DNA of 64,000 nucleotides from assembly GCA_028278645.1 (NCBI GenBank), contig JANQDZ010000002.1, positions 62,001-126,000 on the forward strand, read 5' to 3'. Position 1 is the first letter of the stretch, and every line of letters starts with the position of its first letter. The notes beneath the pieces were generated by a model, which worked only from the letters and a program-made list of their open reading frames with translations, was not told the origin of the DNA and searched no databases. The stretch is from Longimicrobiales bacterium. Its GTDB lineage: Bacteria > Gemmatimonadota > Gemmatimonadetes > Longimicrobiales > Gaopeijiaceae. Below are positions 6,974 to 17,100 of this stretch, one piece after another. The position numbers and the translations under genes are program-made.

Positions 6974-9220
6974 TTAGAACCGTTTTAAATACGTAAGCTT
7001 CACCACCGACGCCCGGTCGGAGATCTTCCAGAGGTCGTCGTCCACGCCTCTTTCCTCGGTGAACACCAGGAAAAGGTCGCTGCCGGGCCGGTGGATGAAG
7101 TTCACCCGCAGATTGCTGGAAAAGACGTCGTCCAGGGAGTTGTACTGGACCAGCAGGTTGGCGCTGAGGCGGGTGGAGAAAGAGTAAGTCCCCCTTAGAT
7201 TTATGAGGTTCGAGGTGAATTCCCCGCTGGGGAGCTCCACCCTGCTCCGCTCAAGACCCATGGAAAGGGCAACCTGGGGAATTGGGGCCACACCGACGTT
7301 ACCCCCGACCGCCCGGAGGGTCCCGCCGTAGAAGTTCGCCGCGTTGGCGTTAGCCCTGACAACCACCGGCTTCGACGGATCGGTTGAGAACATCACCAGT
7401 CCGGACGTCGCATCGTATTCCCCCACAGGGACATAGAGGGAATCGGCCAGGTCAAAATCCTCGTCGGGGCGATTTTCCCCCGGCTGGAAGAATAGGGTGA
7501 GCTCGCCGCCCGATTCGAACTGGGTGGACAACACCGGACCTCCGGACCAGTCCTGGAGCGTGCCGTCCACTGAGGTGAACACGTTCCCCCCGAACCAAAG
7601 GTCCACCCTCCGAATATTCAGGAAATCCGGGCGGAAACTCCTTCTGGCGAAGACTTCCGAGCGCCTCACGTCGTCACGCTGAATAAACCCCGATTTCGCC
7701 TCGACTTTGGGTCCGACCTGGATGACTCGGCCAAAAAGCTCCCAAAGGTCCGAACGCCAGGTTCCGGAGATCCCGAAGGCCAGGTCGTCGCCCCCCTCCC
7801 CCTGGGTGAAGGTGTGGGCAAACCAGGCTTGGACGTTGGTGGCTGGGGTCAGATAGAAAGAACCGTCGGCTCCGACCACTGTATTCTGGCCCTCGGAGCT
7901 TCGCCGATCGGTAGCCATGACCCCGATGTAGTTGTTGGCTCCAATGTCCCTTTTCATCCGAGCCACGGAAAACACCTCCCGTGGGACGATGTCCTCCACC
8001 TCGTTGGTCACAACGGTCAGGAGGCCCACGGTCTGGCCGCCTTGGCGGCCGGTAAGGCGCACGCCACCCATGATGGGCACTACCTCATCCTCGTCCTCCT
8101 CGATCCCGATCCTCCGAGAGAAGAACATCTGGAATTGGGGCGGTTCGAAGGGGTTTCCCTGGACCCCGAAGTCGAAGATCCCGGAGTTTTCCAGGAAAAA
8201 GTCCCTCTTCTCCGGGAAGAAGAGGCTGAACCGTGTCAGGTTCACTCGCTCGTCGTCCACTTCCACTTGAGCGAAGTCGGTATTGAGAGTCAGATCGAGC
8301 ACAAGTCCTGGTCTGACTTCGGTTTTCATGTCCAGGCCCACCGACGTCTCAGACGACCGAGACAGGGTGCCATCATCCCATCGGGCCTCTTCCAGGCCCC
8401 CCAGGACGTAGGGCTTGGTCTCCAGGTTCCGGCCGGTGGCGGGTAAGCCGGTGATCCCTTCCAGGTCCCCGGCCTGGCTCACCCGATGGAACCCACCATC
8501 GTCTCTAGACCAGGCCCGCCAGAGGACTTTTTCGTTTTTTCGCCTGATGATCCGGTAGACGTTCAGTCCCCAGGGTCGCTCGGAATCGTTGGGATATCTG
8601 AGGGTCCGGAGGGGAATCCGGAATTCCGCCGACCACCCGTCGGCGGTTTTGGTCCCTGAAACCTCCCAAACGCCCCGCCAATCTACGTTGAACTCCTTAC
8701 CCTCGTCCGAAAGGAGGGCATCGAACTCGGCCCCATTGGGATTGGTGCCAAATACGTAGGCGTTTCTGTTGTCGTCGAAGGGATCCAGGAGAATGGCCAC
8801 GGCGTCATCCCCGGCGAATACAGGCCTGCCGAAGAACGGATCCTTCTGCATGATCTTGTCCCGCTGGAGAATCCGGCTTACGACCCGATCCGGCTCCGAA
8901 TCCAGCGCATGGATGCCGATGTAGAGGCTCACATCGTCATACGCGACGCGGACTTCCGTGGCCTCTGTGGCTGCCTCCCCCTCCGACGGCTCGTTCTGCC
9001 GGAAGTGGGAGATGGCAGGGGCATCGGCCCAGAAAGCTTCGGTCAGAAGGCCGTCCAACCGAAATGCGGCGTTGGCCTCCGGGGAAATGCGCACAGCGGC
9101 CAGGCTGGAAGACGGATCTTGCCCTTGAAAACCAGCTGCCTGGGCGTTGGCCGCAGAGGTCCAGAGCCCCAGGGCCAGGGCGAGGAGGGAAGAGGACCGA
9201 AGCGCAAAAAAGGGCTTCAA
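6974..9220 (-). CDS. DUF5916-type outer-membrane protein with N-terminal CBM9-like domain
   Basis: A 748-residue exported protein. A signal peptide (hydrophobic core, cleavage near NAQA) is followed by a carbohydrate-binding family 9-like beta-sandwich at about residues 40-250 (RLDGLLTEAFWADAP, VRVAYDDVSLYIGI, GWSAEFRIPLRTLRY). A long beta-rich C-terminal part with alternating residues and an aromatic end (YLKRF) fits an outer-membrane barrel. FFPEKRDFFLENSGIFDFG is a hallmark of the DUF5916 family. Substrate and role are unknown; glycan binding or uptake is suggested by the first domain only. The start is TTG, with no strong ribosome site but an otherwise complete signal peptide. A TetR regulator lies immediately upstream on the same strand. 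Confidence 0.88.
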   Translation of the reverse strand: MKPFFALRSSSLLALALGLWTSAANAQAAGFQGQDPSSSLAAVRISPEANAAFRLDGLLTEAFWADAPAISHFRQNEPSEGEAATEATEVRVAYDDVSLYIGIHALDSEPDRVVSRILQRDKIMQKDPFFGRPVFAGDDAVAILLDPFDDNRNAYVFGTNPNGAEFDALLSDEGKEFNVDWRGVWEVSGTKTADGWSAEFRIPLRTLRYPNDSERPWGLNVYRIIRRKNEKVLWRAWSRDDGGFHRVSQAGDLEGITGLPATGRNLETKPYVLGGLEEARWDDGTLSRSSETSVGLDMKTEVRPGLVLDLTLNTDFAQVEVDDERVNLTRFSLFFPEKRDFFLENSGIFDFGVQGNPFEPPQFQMFFSRRIGIEEDEDEVVPIMGGVRLTGRQGGQTVGLLTVVTNEVEDIVPREVFSVARMKRDIGANNYIGVMATDRRSSEGQNTVVGADGSFYLTPATNVQAWFAHTFTQGEGGDDLAFGISGTWRSDLWELFGRVIQVGPKVEAKSGFIQRDDVRRSEVFARRSFRPDFLNIRRVDLWFGGNVFTSVDGTLQDWSGGPVLSTQFESGGELTLFFQPGENRPDEDFDLADSLYVPVGEYDATSGLVMFSTDPSKPVVVRANANAANFYGGTLRAVGGNVGVAPIPQVALSMGLERSRVELPSGEFTSNLINLRGTYSFSTRLSANLLVQYNSLDDVFSSNLRVNFIHRPGSDLFLVFTEERGVDDDLWKISDRASVVKLTYLKRF

Positions 9221-9310
9221 AGGGGGTTTTGTCCCCTGAGGGGGATTCGGGTACCCTCTATAACAGGAATGGGCAGGATAGGGCCTTTCAGGTGCTTCAG
9301 AAAGGCCTCT

Positions 9311-10033
9311 CTAGCCCCAAGGATCGAAGAAATCCACCTCTCGAGGTCCTTCGGCAAACTCTTCCTGCCCGCCCACGCCCAGATACGCCACCCAGGCCCG
9401 GGCCAATTCCGGGGTCAGAGCCTCCGCAGTGGCGGCTCCATCCACGATCCCCACAGCACCTTCCAACTCCAGGAGTTCCCGGATCGATCCCACGGCGAAT
9501 CGATATCCCAGGCGGATCGCCCATTCGGGATCGGGATGCGTGATTTCCTCTCTATGGGTCAGGAAAAGCGGCGTTACGGTGGCGAGAATATGCTGGTGAA
9601 AGGCAAAAACCCGGCGGGCACCCTCGTCATCCTGACGCCTCTCCCGGCCCAGAATCTCCCGCTGGTGGTAATCGGCCCGGAAGGACCTGAAGAGGAGCCC
9701 TACAACTCCTTCCACCACCGCTTCCAGAGATAGAGCCTCCCAGTCATGGGTTTCCAGCGCTTCGTCCCACCTATCCCGGGCTTCCGCCCAGATCCGATCC
9801 TGGAGATACAGGATCAGGTCGTCCTTCCCCGCGAACCTGGCATAAAAGGATCCCACCGAAGCCCCGGCCCGCTTCACGATGGCCGCCACGGTGGCGTTCT
9901 CCACGCCACCCTCTTCCATGAGCTCCAATGCGGCCAGAGCGATACTGTCCAGGGTCCTTCGGCTACGGTCCTGCTTGGGGGGCTTGAGGGGAGAGGCGAT
10001 GAAGCCTGGCCGTGGGGAGGACTCAGCTGTCAT
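9311..10033 (-). CDS. TetR-family transcriptional regulator
   Basis: A 240-residue repressor. The N-terminal TetR helix-turn-helix spans about residues 20-70 (RRTLDSIALAALELMEEGG, then NATVAAIVKRAGASVGSFYARFAGKDDLI). The rest is an all-helical ligand-binding domain with no recognisable ligand signature. It stands 90 bases upstream of the DUF5916 gene on the same strand. An 8-bp perfect hairpin (GGCCTTTC / GAAAGGCC, 9282-9307) lies between them and could be an operator or weak terminator. Regulation of the downstream outer-membrane gene is plausible but is inference. Family assignment is secure. Confidence 0.92.
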   Translation of the reverse strand: MTAESSPRPGFIASPLKPPKQDRSRRTLDSIALAALELMEEGGVENATVAAIVKRAGASVGSFYARFAGKDDLILYLQDRIWAEARDRWDEALETHDWEALSLEAVVEGVVGLLFRSFRADYHQREILGRERRQDDEGARRVFAFHQHILATVTPLFLTHREEITHPDPEWAIRLGYRFAVGSIRELLELEGAVGIVDGAATAEALTPELARAWVAYLGVGGQEEFAEGPREVDFFDPWG

Positions 10034-10146
10034 GGGTACCCATAAACTAGAAGCAGAATTCTTGTTCTGAAAATAAAAGCAAGAAAAATGGAGTCAAGTA
10101 GGGGAGGGAATGGGGTCCGAGCCTCCGTTCGGGGTTCGGGTTCCTC

Positions 10147-11457
10147 CTACTCGGAGGAAGGGTACACACCGGTGAGGGGCGGCGCCTCCTCCATGACCAT
10201 GAGGCGACTCAGGACCCGGACAGCCACCGTACCGACCTTCACCATGCCCGGGAAGTTGATGGTCTCGATGTCGTCACCGGGTGCATGGTACTCCTCGTGA
10301 AGCCCCGTGAAGAACCCTAAGAACGGAACCCCCTCCCGCCAGAAGCAGACGTGGTCGGTGCAACCCGTACAGCTGGAAGTGGAAAGGGGCGCTGAAAGAT
10401 CCACGGCGTTTGAATTCGCAGCCACCGGCATCCAAGCGGTCGATGTCTCGCCACCGGACAAATAGAGCGTGTTACTCCGGACCCTCCCCACCATGTCGAA
10501 GTTCATCAGGGCCTTGGTCTGAGTTATGGGAATGGCGGGAATCTCATAGACGTAGGCACAGGAACCCAAAAGCCCGTCCTCCTCGGCACCCCACCCGGCA
10601 AAGAGCACGGATCGCCGGTCCCGGGAGGCCATTCCACCCGAATCCACGTAATCCCGGAGGATCCTGGCCATTTCCAGGACCAGGACAGTGCCGGATCCGT
10701 TGTCGTCGGAACCGTTGTTGGGCCCTTGGCTCTCATCGTCCAATCCACGGTATCCGATATGGTCGTAGTGACCGCCGACCACGATCCATTCGTCCGCCAG
10801 GGCACCAGACCCCTCCAGGGCCGCTAGGACGTTTCTGGAGTCCAGAACCCGGCTCTGCCTATTGGAGTAGGCTTGAAAGCTCTGAATCACACCTCCAGGC
10901 GGTTCCTGGAGGCCGTAAGCCAGGTATCGGTCCCTCAAGTATTCGGCAGCACGCAGCTCGTCCACCGACCCGGACCACCGGCCCCTCATGCTGTCGTGTG
11001 AAATGGCTTCCAGGTTCAAGAACAGGCTATCCGAGTCTGGAACCGGTGGGGGAAGCCCCTCCGTCGTGAAATCGAAGTCAAACGGGGTTTCCAGGGTCCC
11101 TCCCCCCTTAAACCTCAGGAGCTCGTTCACTTCCACCCGGTATGTGCTGCCAAAATCCAGGGGATCCACCGGATCCAGAAGAATCGTTTTGCCATCGGAC
11201 GCCAAATCCGGAGTCACAACAACAGCCCGATTTTCGTTCCAGAGGTACACCGCCGCGGGCAGAGACGCTGGCTTCACTTTTTTGTCAAAGACCAGTTGGA
11301 TCGGAGAGAGGACCGAGACGGCATTTTCTCCCTGGGCCGGGACGGTGGTTTCCAGGGCACCCGGCTTCGAGTCTCCGGAACCAAAGAGGTCGTCGCAGGC
11401 GGTGACTGCGAGGGGAGTCAGAAGGGCCAGAAAAGCCGCGAATCTATTGAATCTCAC
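10147..11457 (-). CDS. M28-family zinc aminopeptidase lipoprotein with N-terminal Ig-like domain
   Basis: An exported metallopeptidase of about 436 residues. The GTG at 11457 was chosen because GGAGG lies four bases ahead and it yields a compact signal peptide with lipobox VTAC; a TTG 42 bases upstream lacks both. An SbsA/Big_5-like Ig domain (AVSVLSPIQLVFDKKVKP, FDFDFTTE) precedes the peptidase. The M28 two-zinc ligands are visible: GGHYDHIG (His and bridging Asp), SDDNGSGT, GAEEDGLLGS (catalytic Glu pair), NFDMVGR and EEYHAPGDD. Such enzymes remove N-terminal residues from peptides outside the cytoplasm. No operon partner is evident. Confidence 0.92.
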   Translation of the reverse strand: MRFNRFAAFLALLTPLAVTACDDLFGSGDSKPGALETTVPAQGENAVSVLSPIQLVFDKKVKPASLPAAVYLWNENRAVVVTPDLASDGKTILLDPVDPLDFGSTYRVEVNELLRFKGGGTLETPFDFDFTTEGLPPPVPDSDSLFLNLEAISHDSMRGRWSGSVDELRAAEYLRDRYLAYGLQEPPGGVIQSFQAYSNRQSRVLDSRNVLAALEGSGALADEWIVVGGHYDHIGYRGLDDESQGPNNGSDDNGSGTVLVLEMARILRDYVDSGGMASRDRRSVLFAGWGAEEDGLLGSCAYVYEIPAIPITQTKALMNFDMVGRVRSNTLYLSGGETSTAWMPVAANSNAVDLSAPLSTSSCTGCTDHVCFWREGVPFLGFFTGLHEEYHAPGDDIETINFPGMVKVGTVAVRVLSRLMVMEEAPPLTGVYPSSE

Positions 11458-11595
11458 ATACCCTCCAAGCCCCGAAGCCGGTGCGGTCTTGTTACTCAAT
11501 CGTACGAATCTTAGGGCACCGGCTTTCGTAATACTTGGTAGAAGACCACGTATTCAAACGTGAACTAAATAGAACAAACCTCAACCCGGAGTCAC

Positions 11596-11823
11596 ATGCG
11601 ACACTCTTCCTGGACGCTCTTCCTGGTCCCACTGGTTCTGGCCCTGGTGGTGCTTCTACTCCCAGGGACCACAACCTCGCCGGATTCCCCCGATCCAATG
11701 GGCGGCGCGGTGTATAGCCAGGTTCTGGAAGAGGGCTTCTCCAGAACGGAGACTCCAGTCCCCGCCTCCGGGTCGGCCGAAGAAACGACCCAATCGGACT
11801 CGGAGGCCCTCTACAAGGATTGA
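11596..11823 (+). CDS. Small membrane-anchored protein of unknown function
   Basis: A 75-residue protein with one strongly hydrophobic N-terminal segment (FLVPLVLALVVLLLPG), followed by a polar, Ser/Thr/Pro/Glu-rich tail. GGAG lies four bases before the ATG. It lies alone, with its start near the divergent M28 peptidase gene. No family is recognised. The hydrophobic segment could be a signal anchor or signal peptide. Codon usage resembles the neighbours, which supports coding, but this remains a hypothetical gene. Confidence 0.5.
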   Translation: MRHSSWTLFLVPLVLALVVLLLPGTTTSPDSPDPMGGAVYSQVLEEGFSRTETPVPASGSAEETTQSDSEALYKD

Positions 11824-11948
11824 AGAGGCCCTGCCGCCGCCCCTTCTGCTGCTCCCGCGGATGCTACCGCCCGGATTCACCAGCCGGGATTCACCAGCCC
11901 AGGTCCTCCAACCTCCCAGTTTCCCACAACTCCCAGTCGAACCTTAGC

Positions 11949-12689
11949 TTAGCCAACATCGACGCCAACCGGATCCCCCAGCTCGATCCCGTCCGTACTG
12001 ACCTTGCACCTTCGCCCCAAAACCCGAACGCCGGCCTGTATTGCCCCACTCAGAGCATCGGCGAATTTCGAATCGATACTCCGGGCGGCGCGGATTTCCC
12101 TGGCGTCGGAACGCTGCAGGACGAAGAGGACGGCTGCTTCCCACTCGGGACGGGCAACGATCTCCGTGAGTTCCCGAACGTGACGGGCGCCCCTTTCGGT
12201 CACGGCATCGGGAAACAGGCCGATTCCGTCCTCGACCAGGGTCACGCTCTTCACCTCCACCACCATCTGCCGAACGTCGGGTCCCTTTCTGTCGGCCGAC
12301 GAGAGGAGAAAGTCGAAGCGGGACCGGCCCATGGGGAATTCCGCCCGGACCAGCTCCCAATCATCGAATTCCTCCATAACGCCTTCCGCCAGTGCATTCC
12401 GGATGAGCCTGTTCGGTAGGGTCGAGTCCAGGGAGACCAGCTCCCGGCCGTCGGGGCTTTCCACAAGGACAGCAGTCCACCGGGTCTTCCGCTCCGGGTT
12501 GGACGCCGGCCTGAGCCAGAGCTTTTTCTCAGGAAGCAAGAGCTCCCGAAGACGTCCCGGGTCAGCCATGTGTGCCTCGACCACTTCACCCGTATCTTCA
12601 AGTCGTACTTGAACTAAGAATCGATTGGGCCGGTCGACGAACCGAGCCTGGGAAAGGGGGCCGGGAATTGGTGTGGAGGTTGAGGGCAT
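11949..12689 (-). CDS. sfsA: SfsA family DNA/RNA nuclease
   Basis: A 246-residue protein matching the SfsA family in length and motifs. These are RFVDRPNRFLVQVRLEDTGE near the start, HMADPGRLRELLLP, a central SRFDFLL, the VEVKSVTLVEDGIGLFPDA block and RGARHVRELTEI. SfsA was named for maltose regulation in E. coli; the conserved Asp/Glu-Val-Lys motif is that of PD-(D/E)XK nucleases. The ATG at 12689 was chosen because homology starts just after it, although the frame stays open for another 246 bases and no ribosome site is obvious. The 13-bp direct repeat downstream (11873-11899) does not touch the gene. Confidence 0.9.
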   Translation of the reverse strand: MPSTSTPIPGPLSQARFVDRPNRFLVQVRLEDTGEVVEAHMADPGRLRELLLPEKKLWLRPASNPERKTRWTAVLVESPDGRELVSLDSTLPNRLIRNALAEGVMEEFDDWELVRAEFPMGRSRFDFLLSSADRKGPDVRQMVVEVKSVTLVEDGIGLFPDAVTERGARHVRELTEIVARPEWEAAVLFVLQRSDAREIRAARSIDSKFADALSGAIQAGVRVLGRRCKVSTDGIELGDPVGVDVG

Positions 12690-12759
12690 GGGGGCTCTGG
12701 TTTGGTTCCCGTTGTTTTTTCGCCCAAGGGTTTGGGTCAGGCCTGGGGCTGCGCTTGAT

Positions 12760-12987
12760 TCAAGGCCACCGCAGAAGTGCATCCAGTTCCACAGTTCGGA
12801 CATGGCCTTTGTCCTTGGTGACCCGGACCCATACCGTCGGATCCATAACCGGTCCCGCCGCAGCGGAATCCACGACTGTGATCTCAAAAGAATGCACGGC
12901 CAAGGTTGTACAGAGGAAGGGGTCCGAGAACTCACATCCAGCCGCTACGGCGAGAATACCCAGAAATAAAAAGGCTATCGACCGCAT
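12760..12987 (-). CDS. Short lipoprotein of unknown function
   Basis: A 75-residue protein whose first 18 residues form a clear lipoprotein signal (hydrophobic core, lipobox VAAGC). The mature part is only about 57 residues and starts like an extracellular beta-sandwich (HSFEITVVDSAAAGPVMDPTVWVRV), then ends abruptly. It could be a complete small lipoprotein or a remnant of a longer carboxypeptidase-regulatory-like protein. The frame after its TGA shows no continuing homology. It lies just upstream of sfsA on the same strand. Function is unknown. Confidence 0.5.
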   Translation of the reverse strand: MRSIAFLFLGILAVAAGCEFSDPFLCTTLAVHSFEITVVDSAAAGPVMDPTVWVRVTKDKGHVRTVELDALLRWP

Positions 12988-13139
12988 GTCGCCCCCGGAG
13001 GACAGAGCCGTTCTTAGGCTGCTTGTACGTTCTGGGGGCCCGGGCGTTCCTTGGGCAGGCCGCGGTGGGACGCTGATATGGCGCTGAGACGTTACCCGCA
13101 TGTTGAAGCTCGACCAACGCACTCCCCCTAGGAGGCAAC

Positions 13140-14027
13140 ATGCGCGTCCCCCTTGAGGGTCATCGGTTCTTGGGTCTTTTCCCCCCTTACAGAAAGCTCG
13201 AGGTACTGGACCACCCTCAACAGATTCCCCGGAGTCCCTCGCCAAACCGTGGGTTCGCCGTTCTCTGGAACACGGGCCTTGGGAACCTGGCCTCCGGTAT
13301 TCGTTCCGTCCGGGCCCGTCCACCAGGGGTGGCTCTGATCATCCTCCTCCCACCGACTTCGGAAATGGTAGACCAGGACTTCCTCCTGGAACTCATGAGA
13401 GCCTGCCGCCCCCACAGTGTCCTTCCTTTCCTCCCGGAGATCGACACCGATGAACTCGTGGCTATCCTCCGACGGTTCCCGGGCCAGTTCGACGTCGAGG
13501 TTACCGACTACCTGGCTTGGAGGGGAATGGAGGTGGACTTGGACACCCGCCGATTGCTGAGAAAAACCTTGGAGTTATCAGCAGACATCCGAACTGTGAG
13601 CGGTCTTGCGAGAGGCCTTTATATGTCACGCAGGGCCCTCGGTCGAAGGTTCATGAGTCGCGGACTGCCTGTGCCTTCTCACTGGCTTCACTTCGGTCGT
13701 GTGTTGAGAGGCTCGATCCAACTCCAGGACCCTCGCGCCAACCTTTTTCGGATCGGCTGTGACCTGGGGTACCCAGACGGATTCGCCTTCAGCAATCAAC
13801 TCAATCGGCTGACCGGTCTCCGACCATCCATGATGAAGTCATGCTTCGGTTGGGAATGGATCGTCGAGTCCTGGCTGCTCAAGGAAGCTCTCAACGGGCA
13901 CCTATCCCCCACCCTTCGAAACATGCTGTACCCCACCCTCCCCACGCGAGGCCAAGAGCAACCGGGAGCCGGAGCCCTGCGGGTAGCGGAGGGATCCAAC
14001 GACCCGGTCAGGAAAAATCAGCCGTGA
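13140..14027 (+). CDS. AraC-like transcriptional regulator
   Basis: A 295-residue regulator. The C-terminal half (about residues 140-240) contains an AraC-type double helix-turn-helix: SGLARGLYMSRRALGRRF, then RIGCDLGYPDGFAFSNQLNRLTG. The N-terminal 130 residues are not a cupin sensor. Their alternating strand/helix pattern (VALIILLPP, HSVLPFLPEID) resembles a receiver-like fold without phosphorylation signatures, which is only a suggestion. GGAGG at 13131-13135 supports the start. It stands 115 bases upstream of a large ATPase regulator in the same direction, so the two may form one regulatory unit. Confidence 0.78.
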   Translation: MRVPLEGHRFLGLFPPYRKLEVLDHPQQIPRSPSPNRGFAVLWNTGLGNLASGIRSVRARPPGVALIILLPPTSEMVDQDFLLELMRACRPHSVLPFLPEIDTDELVAILRRFPGQFDVEVTDYLAWRGMEVDLDTRRLLRKTLELSADIRTVSGLARGLYMSRRALGRRFMSRGLPVPSHWLHFGRVLRGSIQLQDPRANLFRIGCDLGYPDGFAFSNQLNRLTGLRPSMMKSCFGWEWIVESWLLKEALNGHLSPTLRNMLYPTLPTRGQEQPGAGALRVAEGSNDPVRKNQP

Positions 14028-14142
14028 TTCGTGCCGACGGAATTCCACTCGGGAGTTGCCTCTTCTCGGGCGGGAGGCTCTTATTCTCCGTGCCCCCCAG
14101 TTTGCAGCACTCTGTCTCATTGAAGCCCAGGGTAAAGGATTC

Positions 14143-17100
14143 ATGACACAGACCACTCACCCTGCGGGGGTTTTCTACGTCCAACTTTTTGGGGGACCTC
14201 GGATCTTCTCCGATGGTGAAGAGAGTTCCATATCTCCGAGCCATGCAGCAATCCTGGCTCTCCTTTTCGGGAACGATGAGTTGGGGATGGACCGCGGCCT
14301 TGCCCTTTCCCTGCTCTGGCCGGGCATCGAGAAGGAGACCTCCGGGCCCCGGTTGAGCCAACTCTTATACAGTCTTAAGAAGCGGGTGGGAAGTTCCGAC
14401 CTGATCCGGTCCTCTGGAGGAGAGATTCGGCCGTCTCCCTCGATCGTCTCCTGCGATCTGGAGGAGTTCAGAAAGGCACTCCGGAGTCGGCAATTCCAGG
14501 CCGTTTCCGACCTCTTAGCGAGAGGGTTCTGCCCGAAGGTCGACGACTTCCATGGGCGGACTCTAATCGACTGGATCGAAAGCAGGGAAGGGGAGTTCCG
14601 AAGAGAGGTTCGCAAGAACGCCGAGCGGGAATGGCAGGCTTGTGTACAAGAGGAAGACTGGGAGGGAGCTTGCGGACCCATTGAGGCTCTGTTCAGCCTC
14701 GCGCCGGAGAATGAAGCTCTCTTACGTCGCTTGATGGAGACCAAAGCCAAGGCCGGACGAAGGTTGGAAGCCCGCGAGGCATTCGAGGACTTCTCGACCA
14801 ACCATGTCGGCGGCACTTGGACTCCTCAAATGGAGACAGAGGAGTTGTTCGCAGCGGTCAGTTCACCTCCGACCTGGGCTCGGGAGTCAGGGGTTTTAGA
14901 GGTCAGGGAGGGGCCCCCGGAACCTCCGCTCCTTGGGCGAAACGAGGAGAGGACCCGCCTGAGAAGGCAGATGAGGACCCCTCCGAAAGAGGAACTGCGC
15001 GGAATCCTCATTTCGGGGGAAGCCGGAATCGGAAAGACCCGGCTTATAAGAGAATCCCTCCACGGGGTGGTAGTAGATCGCCAGCGGATATTCTCGGCCG
15101 AGGCGGCAGAACTGGAGCAACTGATCCCGCTCAATCCTCTCATCGATGCCTTCCGGAGCAACGCTGTTGGGGAGGTCCTCCGAGAACTCGAGGAACCCTG
15201 GAGAACGGTCCTTTTCGGCGTGATGCCGGGCCACTACCCGGGAACAGGGCCCATCCCGGAAGCTCCCCACATCCAGCCCGGAAGTGTTCCGCGACGCCTT
15301 TTCGAGGCTTTCTACCAACTCCTCCTTTCGATCGTTAGTGACGGGCCGGTGATCCTTGTCCTGGAGGACATCCACTGGGCCGACGACACCACCCTGGCCG
15401 TCCTCGATTTCCTGGTCCGTAGGTGGGATCATGGGGACCTCCAACTCCTGGTTTCCGTCCGAACGGAGGAGATGAGGAAGAACAAAGCCCTCGGGCGGTT
15501 CCTCGAGAACTTCCGTGTGCATAAAGACTTCCAGGACGTTCCCCTCGCCGATCTGGATGAAGAAGCCAGCGAGTCGCTAATCAAGCACATGGCCCAAACG
15601 CCCATGGACGATGTGCACGTCTCACAGCTCCGATCCCTCTCAGGGGGAAACCCATACTTCCTGATCGAACTCACTCTGGAGTTCCTGGCCGATCGGTTGG
15701 GAACGATGGCCACCCCCCAGGACATCGTTCCAATTCCCGTCTCGATTCGCCAAGTCCTCGAGCGTCGCCTGGCCCAGCTTTCCCCGGCGGCAGACCTGGT
15801 CCTGGGATCCCTTGCCGTATTCAGCCGGGCACTCCAGGTGAAAGCCCTGGCCAGAATCGCACAACTGTCCAGTCGAGACTGCCTATCCGGGCTAGACCAG
15901 CTCGAGGACTTCCGCTTGATCACCATCGGAGGGGGGGAGGCTTCGGTCAGTCATGAGCTGGTCCGTCAGACGGTCTACCAAGGGCTCAAAGAAAGCCGGA
16001 AGGCGTGGCTTCACCAGAGGATAGCCGAGCACATTCTTCGGACCAGGAAACCGGTCCCTCCGGACGACCTGGCTCTTCACTTTCACCGGGCCGGAGTAAG
16101 CAGCGAAGCCCAGCGGTATGGGAAAGAAGCGGCCGACCGGGCTGAAGCCTCCGGCGCGGTGCCGGAAGCCCTCCGATTCCTCAGGATCACCCGTGAACAC
16201 TCCACCGACCCAGCCGTCGTCGCCGACCTGATCGGACGAATGGGGCACCTCAACTACAAGCACCAGAAATTGGAAGAAGCAGCCCCCTTGCTGGAACTCG
16301 CGGCACAACGATTCAGAAGACAAGGGAACCAAGCCAGGGCGCTTCGGGCGGAGGTGGAGCGGATCGATTGTCTGGCGCAGAGGGGGGTCCTTCCGGAGGC
16401 GGAATGCTTGGACGAAATCCGACGCCTAAAGGAGGAGGCCCGCGAGTCAGAGGAGTGGGGCACCTTCACCAAGGCGTTGGACGTTGAGGTCCACCGATGG
16501 GACCACAAAGGAAATCATGAAGCCGTAGAACAAGTACTCAGGGAGGCTCAAGAATGCGCAAACCTGGGTGGTGAAGAAGCCAGATGCCGCGCTCGAGCCA
16601 TCCTTGCATTGAAAGTTTATTACGGATTCCCGCGGGAAGGTCTTGCAGCCGCACGAGAGGCGGTGTCCATCGCCCTCACCACGGACGACACCGACCTTCA
16701 GTTGCACGCACTCAATCGACTCATCGTCGTCCTCTTGTACCAAGGAATGCTTCACACAGAGGAGGGAGTAAGAGCTTTTGATTTAGCGGGGGGCAGGCTA
16801 GCCAGGAGTGGAGACCTGATCCTTAAGTTTTTCATCCGCCTTAACCGAGCGGTCTGGCACCTTGAGGTCGGGGAATTTGATCAAGCTAAAACAGCATTTC
16901 TGGATGTTGCTCCTGTGATAAAAGGGACCGATGCCAGGGAGGCTCACGCAATCTTCCACCTGAATGAAGGCGAGCTCCACCTTGCGCTCTTCGACCTCCC
17001 CGCAGCTAAGGAGAGCTTCACCAAAGCACTGAGCTTCCTCCGACCCTCTTCACCGCAGGCCTTTCGGACCATTATTCACGCCGGCCTGGGGTTGTGTGCA

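Noticed and set aside
11873-11899. A 13-bp tandem duplication (GGATTCACCAGCC)
   Set aside because: Only two copies separated by one base; no gene, site or mobile element is associated with it.
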